Origin: Scleroderma bovista
Lineage: Eukaryota; Basidiomycota; Agaricomycetes; Boletales; Sclerodermataceae
DNA length: 33,638 bases
Assembly: GCA_037178675.1 (NCBI GenBank)
Contig: JAYMGJ010000665.1
Location: forward strand, 1 to 33,638
Reading direction: 5' to 3'
The notes beneath the pieces are model-generated. The model made no database searches. It was not told the DNA's origin and worked only from the letters and a program-made list of their open reading frames with translations. This document shows, piece by piece, positions 1-9,004 of this stretch. Numbering within the stretch: the first letter of the stretch is position 1; every line of letters starts with the position of its first letter. The translations under genes were made by a program, and so were the position numbers.

Positions 1-810
1 AGTCCCTTTCTTACCAAAGGGCCATGGAACTATTGTCCCTTGCATTCCAATGGGCTGTGCAGAGACTGTACCTTTAAGGGGTGCTAGCCACAGGTGTGGT
101 GTCCCATAACTCTGGGCAAGCCCTGGAGACAGCATCATTTATAGTCAGTGCGCCCAGCTCAGTCTGACTGGCAATGGCCATGGTATCCCATAGCATTGGG
201 CAGGCCCTAGCAGAGGTGTTATCTAGCTATGCAGGCAAACCTTGCAAGTACATTTTAAAATGACAAGCCATGAATGGGGTGTCCCAGAGGATTAAACAAG
301 CCCTCAATGTGGGAACAACTATATAGTTGGGAAGGCATGTGGATAGGTGTCCCATTGAGTGCATTGGGCCACAAAGTTGATCTCCCTGTATACCCATTAG
401 GCCCTAGATACTATGTCCTCTATATAGATGTATCGCCGTGCATATAGTGTTAAGTAACTACCGTTAGGCCAAGATCCGGCACGAGGAACTGTTGGCACTA
501 AATTGATGCAGCAATAGATGCGGCCGACACATAACACCCGGCACCACATATCGTCAGCACCACATATCAGCGGCACCACATATCAGCGGCACTGCATATC
601 AGCGGCACAACATCTCATTGGCACATCATCTCGTTGAACATGCAGGAGTGTTGACTTTGCCGCACTGTTGACCATGCCGCAATGCTGATTGACCGGCTCA
701 CTATGGTGTTATTGCTGCCGTCAGATTTCACCACACTGCCTCCATTGCGTACTGGCTCACTTATTCTATTGGTATGCTACTCCTCTGAGCCCGAGTATTT
801 TCATGACGAC
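1..810. other. Gene-free left flank of the copia element
   Basis: No reading frame here looks like a protein. The first 380 bases contain several loosely related segments with the core GTGTCCCAT or GTATCCCAT (near 100, 183, 280 and 345), some followed by GGGCAAGCCCT-like words, so this may be an old degenerate tandem array. A clearer 16-bp tandem repeat lies at 541-636 and is listed separately. The copia 5' LTR begins at 811. I see nothing else to annotate. Confidence 0.6.
541..636. repeat. 16-bp tandem repeat, six units
   Basis: Six consecutive 16-bp units of the type GCACCACATATCAGCG run from 541 to 636. Units two and three are identical and the others differ at one to several positions. 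The array does not encode an obvious repeat protein. It lies about 175 bp outside the copia LTR. Confidence 0.85.
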
Positions 811-1098
811 TGTTGAAGTCGCACGTGCACCCGGCGTAAACCGTCGACGAAGTGTGCACAAGACTGCGACCCATATTAGTGTAGACTTAGTAATAGTCCT
901 CTTTAGAGTAGATGTTACATGTCACACGTCATGCGTCACAGTCACGCGTCACACTATTTGTTGTATATAAACAGCGGACATCGCTTATATAATATAACAG
1001 CTCTTAACCAGCTACCGCTACCATCTCTGGTTGTGCACTCCACCCAACAGGTGAGTTGGAGTAGCAGTTCCTCTACGTATATAGGTATTGCTTCAACA
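811..1098 (+). repeat. Copia 5' LTR
   Basis: The repeat starts TGTTGAAG and ends CTTCAACA, a perfect 8-bp terminal inversion. Its first 131 bases recur at 8745-8875 with about eight or nine differences. It holds a TATA box near 964 and a strong splice donor (CAG followed by GTGAGT) at 1048-1056. Length is 288 bp. Confidence 0.92.
964..970 (+). promoter_or_regulatory. TATA box in the copia 5' LTR
   Basis: TATATAA lies about 153 bp into the LTR, the expected place for the U3/R promoter. It would start the genomic RNA near 990-1000. The truncated 3' LTR ends before the equivalent position. Confidence 0.6.
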
Positions 1099-1112
1099 GG
1101 TTATGAGCCCTG
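1099..1112 (+). other. Primer-binding site (half-tRNA, initiator Met type)
   Basis: The bases directly after the LTR read GGTTATGAGCCC. Their reverse complement, GGGCTCATAACC, is the anticodon stem-loop of eukaryotic initiator tRNA-Met, with CAT as anticodon. This implies priming from an internally cut 5' tRNA half, as known for Drosophila copia, rather than from the tRNA 3' CCA end. The match is seen directly; the priming mode is inferred from the family. Confidence 0.75.
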
Positions 1113-1194
1113 TGAGCGCACTGTGTGCAGCAATGCACCAGGCAGCGCTCCAGCTCCCTGAGCGTCGCTTTAACTAGCTTGACGCTGTGGACCA

Positions 1195-1350
1195 CAGTGA
1201 GCTCCTAGCTGAGCCCCTGCACAGCCACAAGGCGAAGTCGGTCGACGACTTGCGCCAGACAGTGAGCTCCTAGTTGAGCACCTGTACTGCCACAGGCGAA
1301 GTTCGTCGATGACTTGCGCCAACCATGGCGAACATCATCGACGACTTGCG
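1195..1350 (+). repeat. Tandem repeat in the copia leader
   Basis: A unit of about 64 bp starting CAGTGAGCTCCTAG and ending in GACGACTTGCGCC occurs at 1195-1259 and again, with substitutions, at 1260-1322. A partial third unit follows at 1324-1350. The repeats lie between the primer-binding site and gag, inside the predicted leader intron. Confidence 0.75.
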
Positions 1351-1481
1351 CTGGCATGACCTAGTCATGAGCTAGCTGTTGACAGAAGTGCTTTCACCAG
1401 CACTCAGGTGTTTCTTCTTTTCTTGATTGTCCGTTGTTGCATTCACTTGCTGACTCCATTGACTCCCAACAGAATATCACC

Positions 1482-3703
1482 ATGTCCAGCGCTCTCGACA
1501 AGATGGTTCCCGTGTTCACTGGCTCCAACTGGCAGCAGTGGCACACCTCCATGCAGGCCTACCTTCGGGCGCAAGGCCAATGGTATGTTTACTCGACGAC
1601 GCAACCCATTGCCGGTCACGATGACCGTAAGGAATGGGATGACAACACCGAGAGAGCGCTCGGTAATATCACCTTGCGCCTCGCCCCCTCTATCCAGGTT
1701 GCTGTCTCGAATCTCGACAACGTTAAGGACGTCTGGGACCACCTCAAGAAGAACTTCGGCGCCTCCAGTATCGGCTCCGCCTACGCTGAGCTTAGCAAGC
1801 TCCTGGCAACCACCATCCCCGCTGGCTCCCATCCCGCTCTGGCTATCACCAAAGTGCTTAGCCACTTCGCCTATCTCAAGGACGCCGGCTTCGAATTCCC
1901 TGCCCCCGTGCAGGCCATGATCATTCTGTGCAAGCTCCCTCCTACTATGGAGGTTGTAGCTCAAATACTCAGCCAGACGTCGCCGGACGAGATTAAAAAT
2001 CTGAAGCCCAACGGGATAGTCAAGGCCGCCACGCTCTCTTTCGAGCAGAAAGGCGCCTCTTCGCGCGCCGGTGGTAAGGGCCCACAGGCCAACAAGCTTA
2101 GCGCTGTAAAGCGCAAGCCAGCTGACCCCAAGTTCGCCCAGCAGCAGCAGGGCGGGTCCAACGGCGGTACGAGTGGAAACGCTCCTGCCCAAGGACAGGG
2201 AGGCCGCACTCGACGTGGCGGCAAGAAGGCTCGCGCTCGCCGCGAGAACGCCCAACAGGCCGCCTTCGCCACTTACGTCCACTATGATGGACCAGAGCCC
2301 ACCATCGACCCTTGTGCCCTGGCTCACACCCCCGGTGCTGCCCACTATGGCCCCCCCGCATTTGAAAATACCATCAAGGCCTTCGACTTGGCACACCGTC
2401 TGGGGGTAGAGCCCTCCTGCCAGACCATCCGCACCCTCGACCAAGTTGTGTCGATGGCGAGTGCGAACCTGGACCAGCCCGAGGCCGGTCCCTCCTCGTT
2501 GAAGCGCCCTCGTCTCGAGGAGCACATCACGATGTATGAGGAGGATGCCATCTCCCTTGGGGATGATGAACCCTTCGCCCACGAGCCTTTCGCCGATGAC
2601 GAGTTCGACGAAATCGACGCGATGGTCCTCAACCGCTACAACGCGACGTCGATGGCGATGGGCGTGGAGGCCAGCCTTTTCAGGCAAGTACCTTCTGCAC
2701 GCGTGCTGACCGACACTGACACGCTCCCTTTACATGTGCGCTTTACGCCGGCACTGTATATAGCGAGCAGTAACTACAATTTGTCGTGTTGTGTCTCGAG
2801 TAATGCATATATTTGTTCGTGTTCGAATAATGCACGCTGTGCTGGCTGTAAGGGAAAAATGGTCGATGATAGCGAATTATCTGGTGCCTTCTGGCTCTTA
2901 GACTCTGGCGCATCACGCCACTTCACCGGTGACATAGGCGATTTTGCCTCTTACAATGCGCTAAAGCGAGCGCACTACACCAAAACTGCAAATGGTGTAG
3001 CACTAATTGCTGGCATTGGCACGGTATTACTCCGGTGCCTAGACCACAACTCAGGGGATGAGAAAGTTATCACACTCACCCAAGTGCTCCATATGCCAGG
3101 CGCTACTGCATGCCTTATTTCTATGGGTGAAATGCTCCAGCGTAACTATAAAGTCACTGGCGATAAGCGAGGCATTAGCCTCATTCATAAAGCTGAACGC
3201 CTATGGTTTGGGCCAGACCCAGAAGACGATCACAACATTATTTTCGGGATTAGATCTATCCCGATAATTAGATCTAACTATATTGCCTCTGTGAGCAAAG
3301 TCGATTATGACATTATGCACTGGAGATTCGGGCACCCCTCGAAGGAAGTACTCTGACGCGCGCAAAGACATACACAGCGCTTCCCAGAGATTCACTTTCC
3401 AACCGAGGATTGTGTTTGCCCTGCATGTGCTCTTGGCAAGATGCCCAATCGAGCTTTCCCAGAGAACGAAAGATGTGCTTCTAAGCCCTTCGAGCTAGTG
3501 CACTCTGATCTCAAATCCTTCCTGGTTACGTCGTACCGGAAGTTCAAATATGTTATCACCTTCTACGACGACTATACCTCTCACGCCTGGACTATGCCTC
3601 TTCGCTCCAAAGCTGCAGCGATTATGGCTGCCAAAGATTTCCTCGAAATGGTGCGAGTCCAACATGATACTCACGAAGTTGGATGGATGTCTGATACTGG
3701 CGG
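1482..3703 (+). pseudogene. Copia gag-protease-integrase (5' part)
   Basis: The start at 1482 follows CACC and opens a copia-type Gag that binds and packages element RNA. There is no CCHC knuckle; a basic RRGGKKARARR patch at about residues 245-260 may replace it. The aspartic protease motif LDSGASRH places the catalytic Asp at about residue 474 (2901). The GAG-pre-integrase region HWRFGHP (about 3325) begins the HHCC zinc site, completed by CVCPAC after an in-frame TGA at 3354-3356. The integrase core follows with the first Asp in HSDL and the second in MSDTGG just before the LTR insertion at 3704. Frame is unchanged across the TGA, which fits a CGA codon that lost its C. Confidence 0.9.
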
Positions 3704-3873
3704 TGTGCGCCTAAGTGAGGGAAGAGGTCAGAACAACCAACAACCAACACCAAATGACAGCAATATGCGAGTGGTGGTCTTCCTTTGCGTTTCTGGTATT
3801 TAATCTCCTCAGGGGGATGTGCTGCACGCCTTCAGGCAGGATGCAGGAGGGAAGGGAAGGGCTTCTGATGGGG

Positions 3874-3941
3874 ATGGAATGCGACTGGGGATGGAATGCG
3901 ACTGGGGATGGAATGCGACTGGGGATGGAATGCGACTGGGG
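3874..3941. repeat. 17-bp minisatellite, four units
   Basis: The unit ATGGAATGCGACTGGGG is repeated four times without change. The second LTR copy has only one unit at the matching place (about 9178-9197), so the array expanded or contracted after the copies separated. Confidence 0.9.
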
Positions 3942-4267
3942 ATGGTATTGACTCCTCTTCAGCCTACCACAGTGGTTAGGAAGAGTACTGGGATTGAAGA
4001 GCGATGATAGATTGATGATAGGGGTGATACAGCAGTGATGGAGCAGAGGGGAAGCAAGGGGACAGTTCCTGCTTCAAGAATGCGATGGACAGTGATGGGA
4101 TGGAGTGGACAGAGATGCTAGACTGCGCTTGAGCCTAGAGAAATGATCAGATACAAGATATATCTGATAAACAGCAATATAGGAGCTTTAGGCCAGCACT
4201 GAGTGACCTACAAGTCCAAAGACAGAGAGGGAGCTTATAGACAGAGAGGGAGAGTGAATGTGGTCGC

Positions 4268-4325
4268 TTTATTGAGGGGGAAGCAGACACTTCCTTGCAG
4301 CCTTTGGCTGCTGCTTTATATACAG
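4268..4325 (-). promoter_or_regulatory. TATA box and polyadenylation signal of the solo LTR
   Basis: On the minus strand TATATAAAG (about 4314-4325) is followed by AATAAA (4268-4273). Between them is a small perfect hairpin, CAGCC-TTT-GGCTG. The same arrangement is present in copy 2 near 9540-9575. The close spacing of promoter and polyadenylation signal is the main reason to call the element an LTR. Confidence 0.55.
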
Positions 4326-5068
4326 GAGGGGCTGTGGCCCTGTAAGCACAAATGACTAAGTGCTTGGTAAGAGATTGGTAAGCAATTGATAAGCAGTGTA
4401 ATCAGGCTGAGTCATCAATGGGGAGAGCCTGAACAAGCTGCTGAGCCAAGGGAAAGAGCAAAAACATAGGTAAAAAGGGGTGCATAACCAAGAATATGGA
4501 AAAATCATTGCATGGGGCCCAAAAGAGAGGGGGGGAAAGCATGGGATGAGTAGATCGAAGCTAAATGAGCATATGCAATGACATAATGCATATGAATCAT
4601 AGGGGCATGAGTCATGAATTGATAAGCAGCATGATAAGCATGATTTGAAGGATGATTGGTAAGTGATTGGTAAGGGGAGTAATGGGGATTAGTAATGCCA
4701 AGAGGGGATGAATAATGCGCAGCAGAGTGAGTCAGAGTGAGCCAGAGTGACTCTGTGTGACTCAGAAAGAAGGGAAGCACAACCTATGATTTATTGAACT
4801 TTAGATCTGGAGATGAGCTTCTGAAGCAGTGCCACTGATGGGAGTGGCTGGGGGATAATAAAAGAATTGATCCGACCAGAAGAGCAGTGTCAGGGGGCCT
4901 GGAATGACAAGCACAGCTGGTCACAGAGTGTCACAAATCCCTTGGGTTGAGCTTCTGTAGAGCAAAAACGGGAAATTTGGTGCTCCCAAAGTGCAGTCTT
5001 CCCTTGAGCAGTAAGGGGAAGGTTCTGTACTCTATTAGGACTTCTAAGAAGGGTTCTAGAGCACTGTT

Positions 5069-5458
5069 TCATTCGTGTTTGTTGCGGGATAGCAGGGAAG
5101 AGAATCGCAAGTAGCGGATTCGACGTGTCCAGGGAAGCGAGATGAATGATAGAGGGAGATGGATGTGACAGGAATCTGGGATGAAAGGACCATATGAAGA
5201 GGACTCAGGAGACACAGAGACGACCAGGTATGAATTTTCAAGTCTAACGATAGACTTGAGACGACCAAAGTATGTGCGCGACGCAGGACTGACAAGGAGA
5301 ACGCGCTGACCGAGAATGAGAGGGACTGAGGGAGAAGGCTGGGAAGATATGTACCAGACAGTACACAGGAGCTCAGGGAGAGGCTGTCCAAAGAGCAGGA
5401 CATAGTTGAGGTCTGCTGCAATAGCGGAGAAACGTTCCAGAGAAAATGCGGACTCCAT
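5069..5458 (-). CDS. Small conserved ORF inside the LTR (U3), 129 aa
   Basis: An open frame from ATG at 5458 encodes 129 residues beginning MESAFSLERF. I do not recognise a family. The same frame is intact in copy 2 (10336-10725, seven residue changes). It recurs in the more divergent copy 4 with mainly conservative changes but one frameshift. It is hydrophobic and proline/serine-rich, with no clear signal peptide, transmembrane anchor or catalytic motif. It lies upstream of the LTR TATA box, so as a U3 gene it would need its own promoter. It could also be chance coding, but conservation across three copies favours a real or once-real product. Confidence 0.4.
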   Translation of the reverse strand: MESAFSLERFSAIAADLNYVLLFGQPLPELLCTVWYISSQPSPSVPLILGQRVLLVSPASRTYFGRLKSIVRLENSYLVVSVSPESSSYGPFIPDSCHIHLPLSFISLPWTRRIRYLRFSSLLSRNKHE

Positions 5459-6080
5459 AGTGAGTGATGAAGTGGGTGTCTAGATTGCGGGTGGAATATC
5501 TCCGTGGGAAATGAACAGATTTACGTCGGAACTTGACAGGCAGATAGACCACGGTCTAGGCTCCATGATGGTATAGTCACATGATTGATAGCTTCAAAAA
5601 TGGCGGAGCTATTCAAAATATCGGAATGCCGGCACTGGGCGCCTAAATTTGACATTTGGGCACTAAAATTGATTCTTCCTTTTCTCCTTTGTTTCTCTAT
5701 CGTTTCTTCTGCTTCTTTGGTTGTTCTGGTATGGGAGTTGGACTGCAGTAGGTTGCATTCCTCTCTCATACTGAAATGATCATCAATCCTTGGATTCTTC
5801 TGCTTCTTGGCGGTTCTTGTGCGAGGGATGACTGCCAGACGATGGCATTCATCTCTTGCTCCAGGATAGTCATTCTTGTGCGATAGATGGCTATGACAAG
5901 CTTGTATTCATTCTTCGCATAAGGATAGTCTTGACTTTGCGTGATATGGATAGCGAGGGCTGTCTGTATCCCTCAAGTCGGGACAATCTTTCAACAGATC
6001 TTGGGTGTGCGTTCTTTGCATTAGTTTCATCGGCTAACTTTCTCCATGTCCACAGTACCAAACACGTTTGGTGCGTGACA

Positions 6081-8698
6081 GCGGAGAGTATAAATCCGAT
6101 CTGTTTGATCGAGCACTCCTTGAGAAAGGAATTAAAATATATCAAAGTGCTCCAAGAACCCCCATGCAGAATGGCCGCGCTGAGCGTTTAGGGTGCACTC
6201 TCATGGATAAAGCTGAGTCTATGCGGCATCAAGCCTGCATCCCTGACTCCTGGTGGGAATTTGCGTTCGCTCACGCAACTCACCTTTACAACCGTACTCC
6301 GGTAGCTCGCCTGCGATGGCGCACCCCCCACGAAATGCTTAAGGGGGAGATGCCCAACATCGACCACCTACGTGTATTTGGCTGTGGAGCTTTTGTCTAC
6401 CTCCCAGCCTTGGCTCGAGCAAATAAAATGGCTCCCAAGTCGGAGCTTATGACCTATGTCGGTGTTGCCCCTGGCAATGAGCGCAACTTCTTGTTTATGC
6501 GCTCCACCAATGCAGTATTTACCGCTGCTCACGCCGTCTTTGACGAGCGTCATTTCCCTCGCTGCCCTAAAAACAGGCGCGAACCTCTCGAGAACCCTTT
6601 CGGAAGGGCAAATCCGAAACCAGCCACTGATCGACCAGGGAATTCTCCTGATGACACCGACAGTGATGATGATGTGGAACACGACCATGGCTACCCACAT
6701 CCCCAAGCGCAGGATGACAATCCAAAGCGCGAGGAACCTGAGGCTCCTGAGGAAGAGCCTAACCAAATAAATCCTCCCCGTACGCCATCTCCAGTGCCTC
6801 CACCGGCACCGAGAACGCCTTCACCAGCGAGAAATCCACCACCTCTGGCACCGCAGCACCCTGGCCGAGCTGAACACCGCCAGAATGCGCCGCGACCCCC
6901 TGCAGTGAATATCCCTGCCCGCCCCCAACGTGAACGTAGAGCACCATTGCGCCCCGGTGACGTGTATGTTGAGCGGCGACATCCCATTGAGCAACTCCGG
7001 GATATCGAAAGTGCCTCTCGATGGCGAGAAACTGTGGGTGAGGTCCCTAGACCCCCACAACCGGACACACCAGACCATGTTCCTGGTGGTTTCCCCAACA
7101 CCTCTGCAACGCCCAGTGAGGAAGATGTGCAAAAGATGTGCGAGGAAGGGGGAGCAAACCTAGTCTGTTTCCTGATGGGCAAAGCCTTCAAAACCCACGA
7201 GCCTCAATATGAGAGCGTCCGCAACTGGTCCTACAAGGACATCGCTCGCTTACCCCAAGCTGAGCAGAAACTCTGGCGACTTGCTTGCCAAGAAGAGCTC
7301 GACGTGCTGCGAAAGCGCAAAGTCTTTGAGCTAGTTGACCATCCCCGAGACCGGAAGGTCATAAAGAATCGATGGGTCTTCGACGTGAAGTCGGATGGCT
7401 GCAAGAAAGCCCGCTTAGTAGCGAAAGGCTTCTCCCAGGTCGAGGGATTAGATTTCGACCAGGTCTTCTCACCAGTCGTGCGCTTTGAAACAGTGCGCCT
7501 CATGCTTGCGCTTGCCGCACTTGAGAATTGGTACATTACTGGACTCGACGTTCGGAGCGCCTACTTGTATGGCAAGCTCAACGAAGAGATCTACATGGAA
7601 CAACCCGAAGGGTTTGCAGTTCCTGGGCAAGAGCACAAAGTGCTCCGCCTCTGGTGTGCCCTCTATGGCCTCAAACAGGCCGGCCTAGCTTGGTGGCGCA
7701 CACTCGATGAGTCTCTCAAAGAGCTCGGGTTTGAGCGCCTTAAGTCTGAAGCAGGCATCTTCTTCTACAAGAAGAAAGGCACCAACATCGTCATCGGTAT
7801 TATCTACGTTGACGACGCTTTATTCTGCAGCCCTAACAAGGCTGTTGTTGATGCCATCAAAGTGCAATTCATGCGCAAATGGGAGTGCAGAGACCTTGGA
7901 GAACCTAAAGAGTTCCTCCGAATGTGAATCACTCGCAAGGGTCGCGCTATCCACCTGGATCAATGCGCATACCTCCAAAAGGTCATCGAACACTGCGGCA
8001 TGCTCAATGCAAAGTCTGCAAGCACCCCACTGCCGGCTGGCTACTATGCCGCCAAAAATACAGAGCCTGTTGATGCAGAACTCCGCTCCCATTTCCAGAC
8101 AGTTATTGGGTCCCTCCTGTACCTTATGTTAGGCACTAGGCCCAACATTTCATTTGCAGTCACCCATCTCTTGTGCCATGCCGCAAATCCATCCCAGGAC
8201 CACCTGTCCAAGGCGCTTTATATTTGTCACTACTTGATTGGTACACCAAATTACTCCCTAGTGTACAATGGTTGATCTGGTGCTGGCCTGATTGCATGCA
8301 CAGACTCAGATTGGGGATCAGACCCTATCTCTCGCCTCTTGCAGACAGGTTTCTACCTGAAACTTGCAGATGGCTTGATCAGTTGGACTTCTCGTGCGCA
8401 GAAGACTATTGCATACTCGTCCACTGAGGCTGAATACATGGCTTTGAGCAATTGTGCTCGCCAAGTTACCTGGATTTGGAGTTTACTGAATGAGCTCAGC
8501 TATAAGCTGAAAGCTATCCCAATTTGCGGTGATAATCAGGGGTCAATATGCGAGTCAGTCGCGAAAGGTAATGTGGAGCTATTCTTCATTGATGGTGCTG
8601 AGAATCCTGCCAATCTGCTCACCAAGAACTTGCCCCACAAGAAATTTGCAAAGTTCAGAGCTCAACTAGGCTTACAGTTTCCCTCTGGCAGCATCTAG
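6081..8698 (+). pseudogene. Copia integrase-reverse transcriptase-RNase H (3' part)
   Basis: After the LTR insertion the frame resumes with GEYKSDLF. It gives the catalytic Glu of integrase in QNGRAER and a proline-rich linker (about 6600-6950). Reverse transcriptase follows, with NRWVFDVK, the YGLKQ motif and YVDD at 7805-7816. RNase H contains DSDWG, SSTEAEYMA and CGDNQGS. Two in-frame TGA codons break it: 7925-7927, in the FLRM-ITRKG stretch where Arg is usual, and 8273-8275. After DNQGS the usual stretch with the HIDxRxHxxRE motif is missing and the sequence jumps to AKGNVELFF. This looks like an in-frame deletion of about 20-25 codons. The stop is TAG at 8696. The protein would copy element RNA to DNA in cytoplasmic particles and integrate it. 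Confidence 0.9.
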
Positions 8699-8732
8699 CG
8701 CCTTATTCGCTGAAGTGCTCTACGTGCAGCAC

Positions 8733-8744
8733 AGTGAGGGGGAG
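8733..8744 (+). other. Polypurine tract of the copia element
   Basis: AGTGAGGGGGAG sits directly before the TGTTGAAG start of the 3' LTR. This is the standard position and composition for the plus-strand primer, and it fixes the 3' LTR start at 8745. Confidence 0.85.
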
Positions 8745-8875
8745 TGTTGAAGTCACACCTGCACCCAGCGTAAACCATCAACGAAGTGCGCACAAGACTG
8801 CGACCCATATTAGTGTAGACTTAGTAATAGTCCTCTTTAGAGTAGATGTTACATGTCACATGTCACGTGTCACAG
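8745..8875 (+). repeat. Copia 3' LTR, truncated
   Basis: 131 bases match the first part of the 5' LTR (811 onwards); homology stops after GTCACAG. Differences include CGTCGACG in the 5' copy against CATCAACG here, two CpG-to-CpA changes. The U3 end, R and U5 are absent. Confidence 0.9.
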
Positions 8876-9004
8876 GCACCTTTCTGGTGCTGTGTTACAG
8901 GACATCAGCAGCTGGCTGGTGTGTTCCATGTAGAACACATTGTCTGGGTGTGTCCAGTTCCCTGTGCTGCTAGACTGCAGCGTCAGAACGTCCTTGGGGA
9001 GCGC
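8876..9004. other. Unidentified spacer between two element ends
   Basis: About 129 bases join the broken copia 3' LTR to LTR copy 2. No match to other parts of the window, no open frame and no duplication were seen. It may be host sequence or part of another element exposed by the truncation. Confidence 0.4.

Larger units (their letters stand above)
1051..1472 (+). other. Predicted 5' leader intron of the copia element
   Basis: CAG|GTGAGT at 1048-1056 is a near-perfect donor. A pyrimidine-rich stretch from about 1408, a CTGAC branch-like word near 1449 and the acceptor CCAACAG ending at 1472 lie nine bases before the gag ATG (1482). Splicing would remove the primer-binding site and the leader repeats, leaving a short leader on gag-pol. 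No transcript data are available, so this is inference. Confidence 0.5.
3704..6080 (-). mobile_element. Solo LTR of a large-LTR retroelement family, copy 1
   Basis: The insert interrupts copia integrase exactly between the Gly-Gly and Glu-Tyr of its second-Asp motif. It is flanked by GCGG at 3700-3703 and 6081-6084, a 4-bp target duplication. Read on the minus strand it begins TGTCACGC and ends CGCACA. On that strand TATATAAAG lies near 4320 with AATAAA about 48 bases downstream, as expected for a promoter and R region. No protease, reverse transcriptase or integrase is present, so a solo LTR of 2377 bp is the best reading. A non-autonomous element is the alternative. Related copies lie at 9005, 18306 and 18581. 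Confidence 0.68.
811..8875 (+). mobile_element. Ty1/copia LTR retrotransposon, degenerate and interrupted
   Basis: The order is 5' LTR (811-1098), primer-binding site, leader, one long gag-pol frame (gag, protease, integrase, reverse transcriptase, RNase H), polypurine tract and a truncated 3' LTR (8745-8875). Integrase before reverse transcriptase is the copia order. The element is dead: three in-frame TGA codons (3354, 7925, 8273), a 2377-bp solo LTR inside the integrase, a missing stretch in RNase H and a 3' LTR cut to 131 bp. Because the 3' end is lost, no target-site duplication can be checked. LTR differences are mostly C-T or G-A, many at CpG. Confidence 0.92.

Noticed and set aside
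1443..2687. Long minus-strand open frame (414 codons) across copia gag
   Set aside because: It is the mirror of the strongly supported gag frame in GC-rich codons, has no recognisable domain and no separate promoter.
4505..4780. Minus-strand 91-residue frame in the solo LTR (also at 9766-10041)
   Set aside because: It is His/Tyr/Ser low complexity made from ATAAGC-type repeats. Presence in both copies is explained by their near identity, and it is not recognisable in copy 4.
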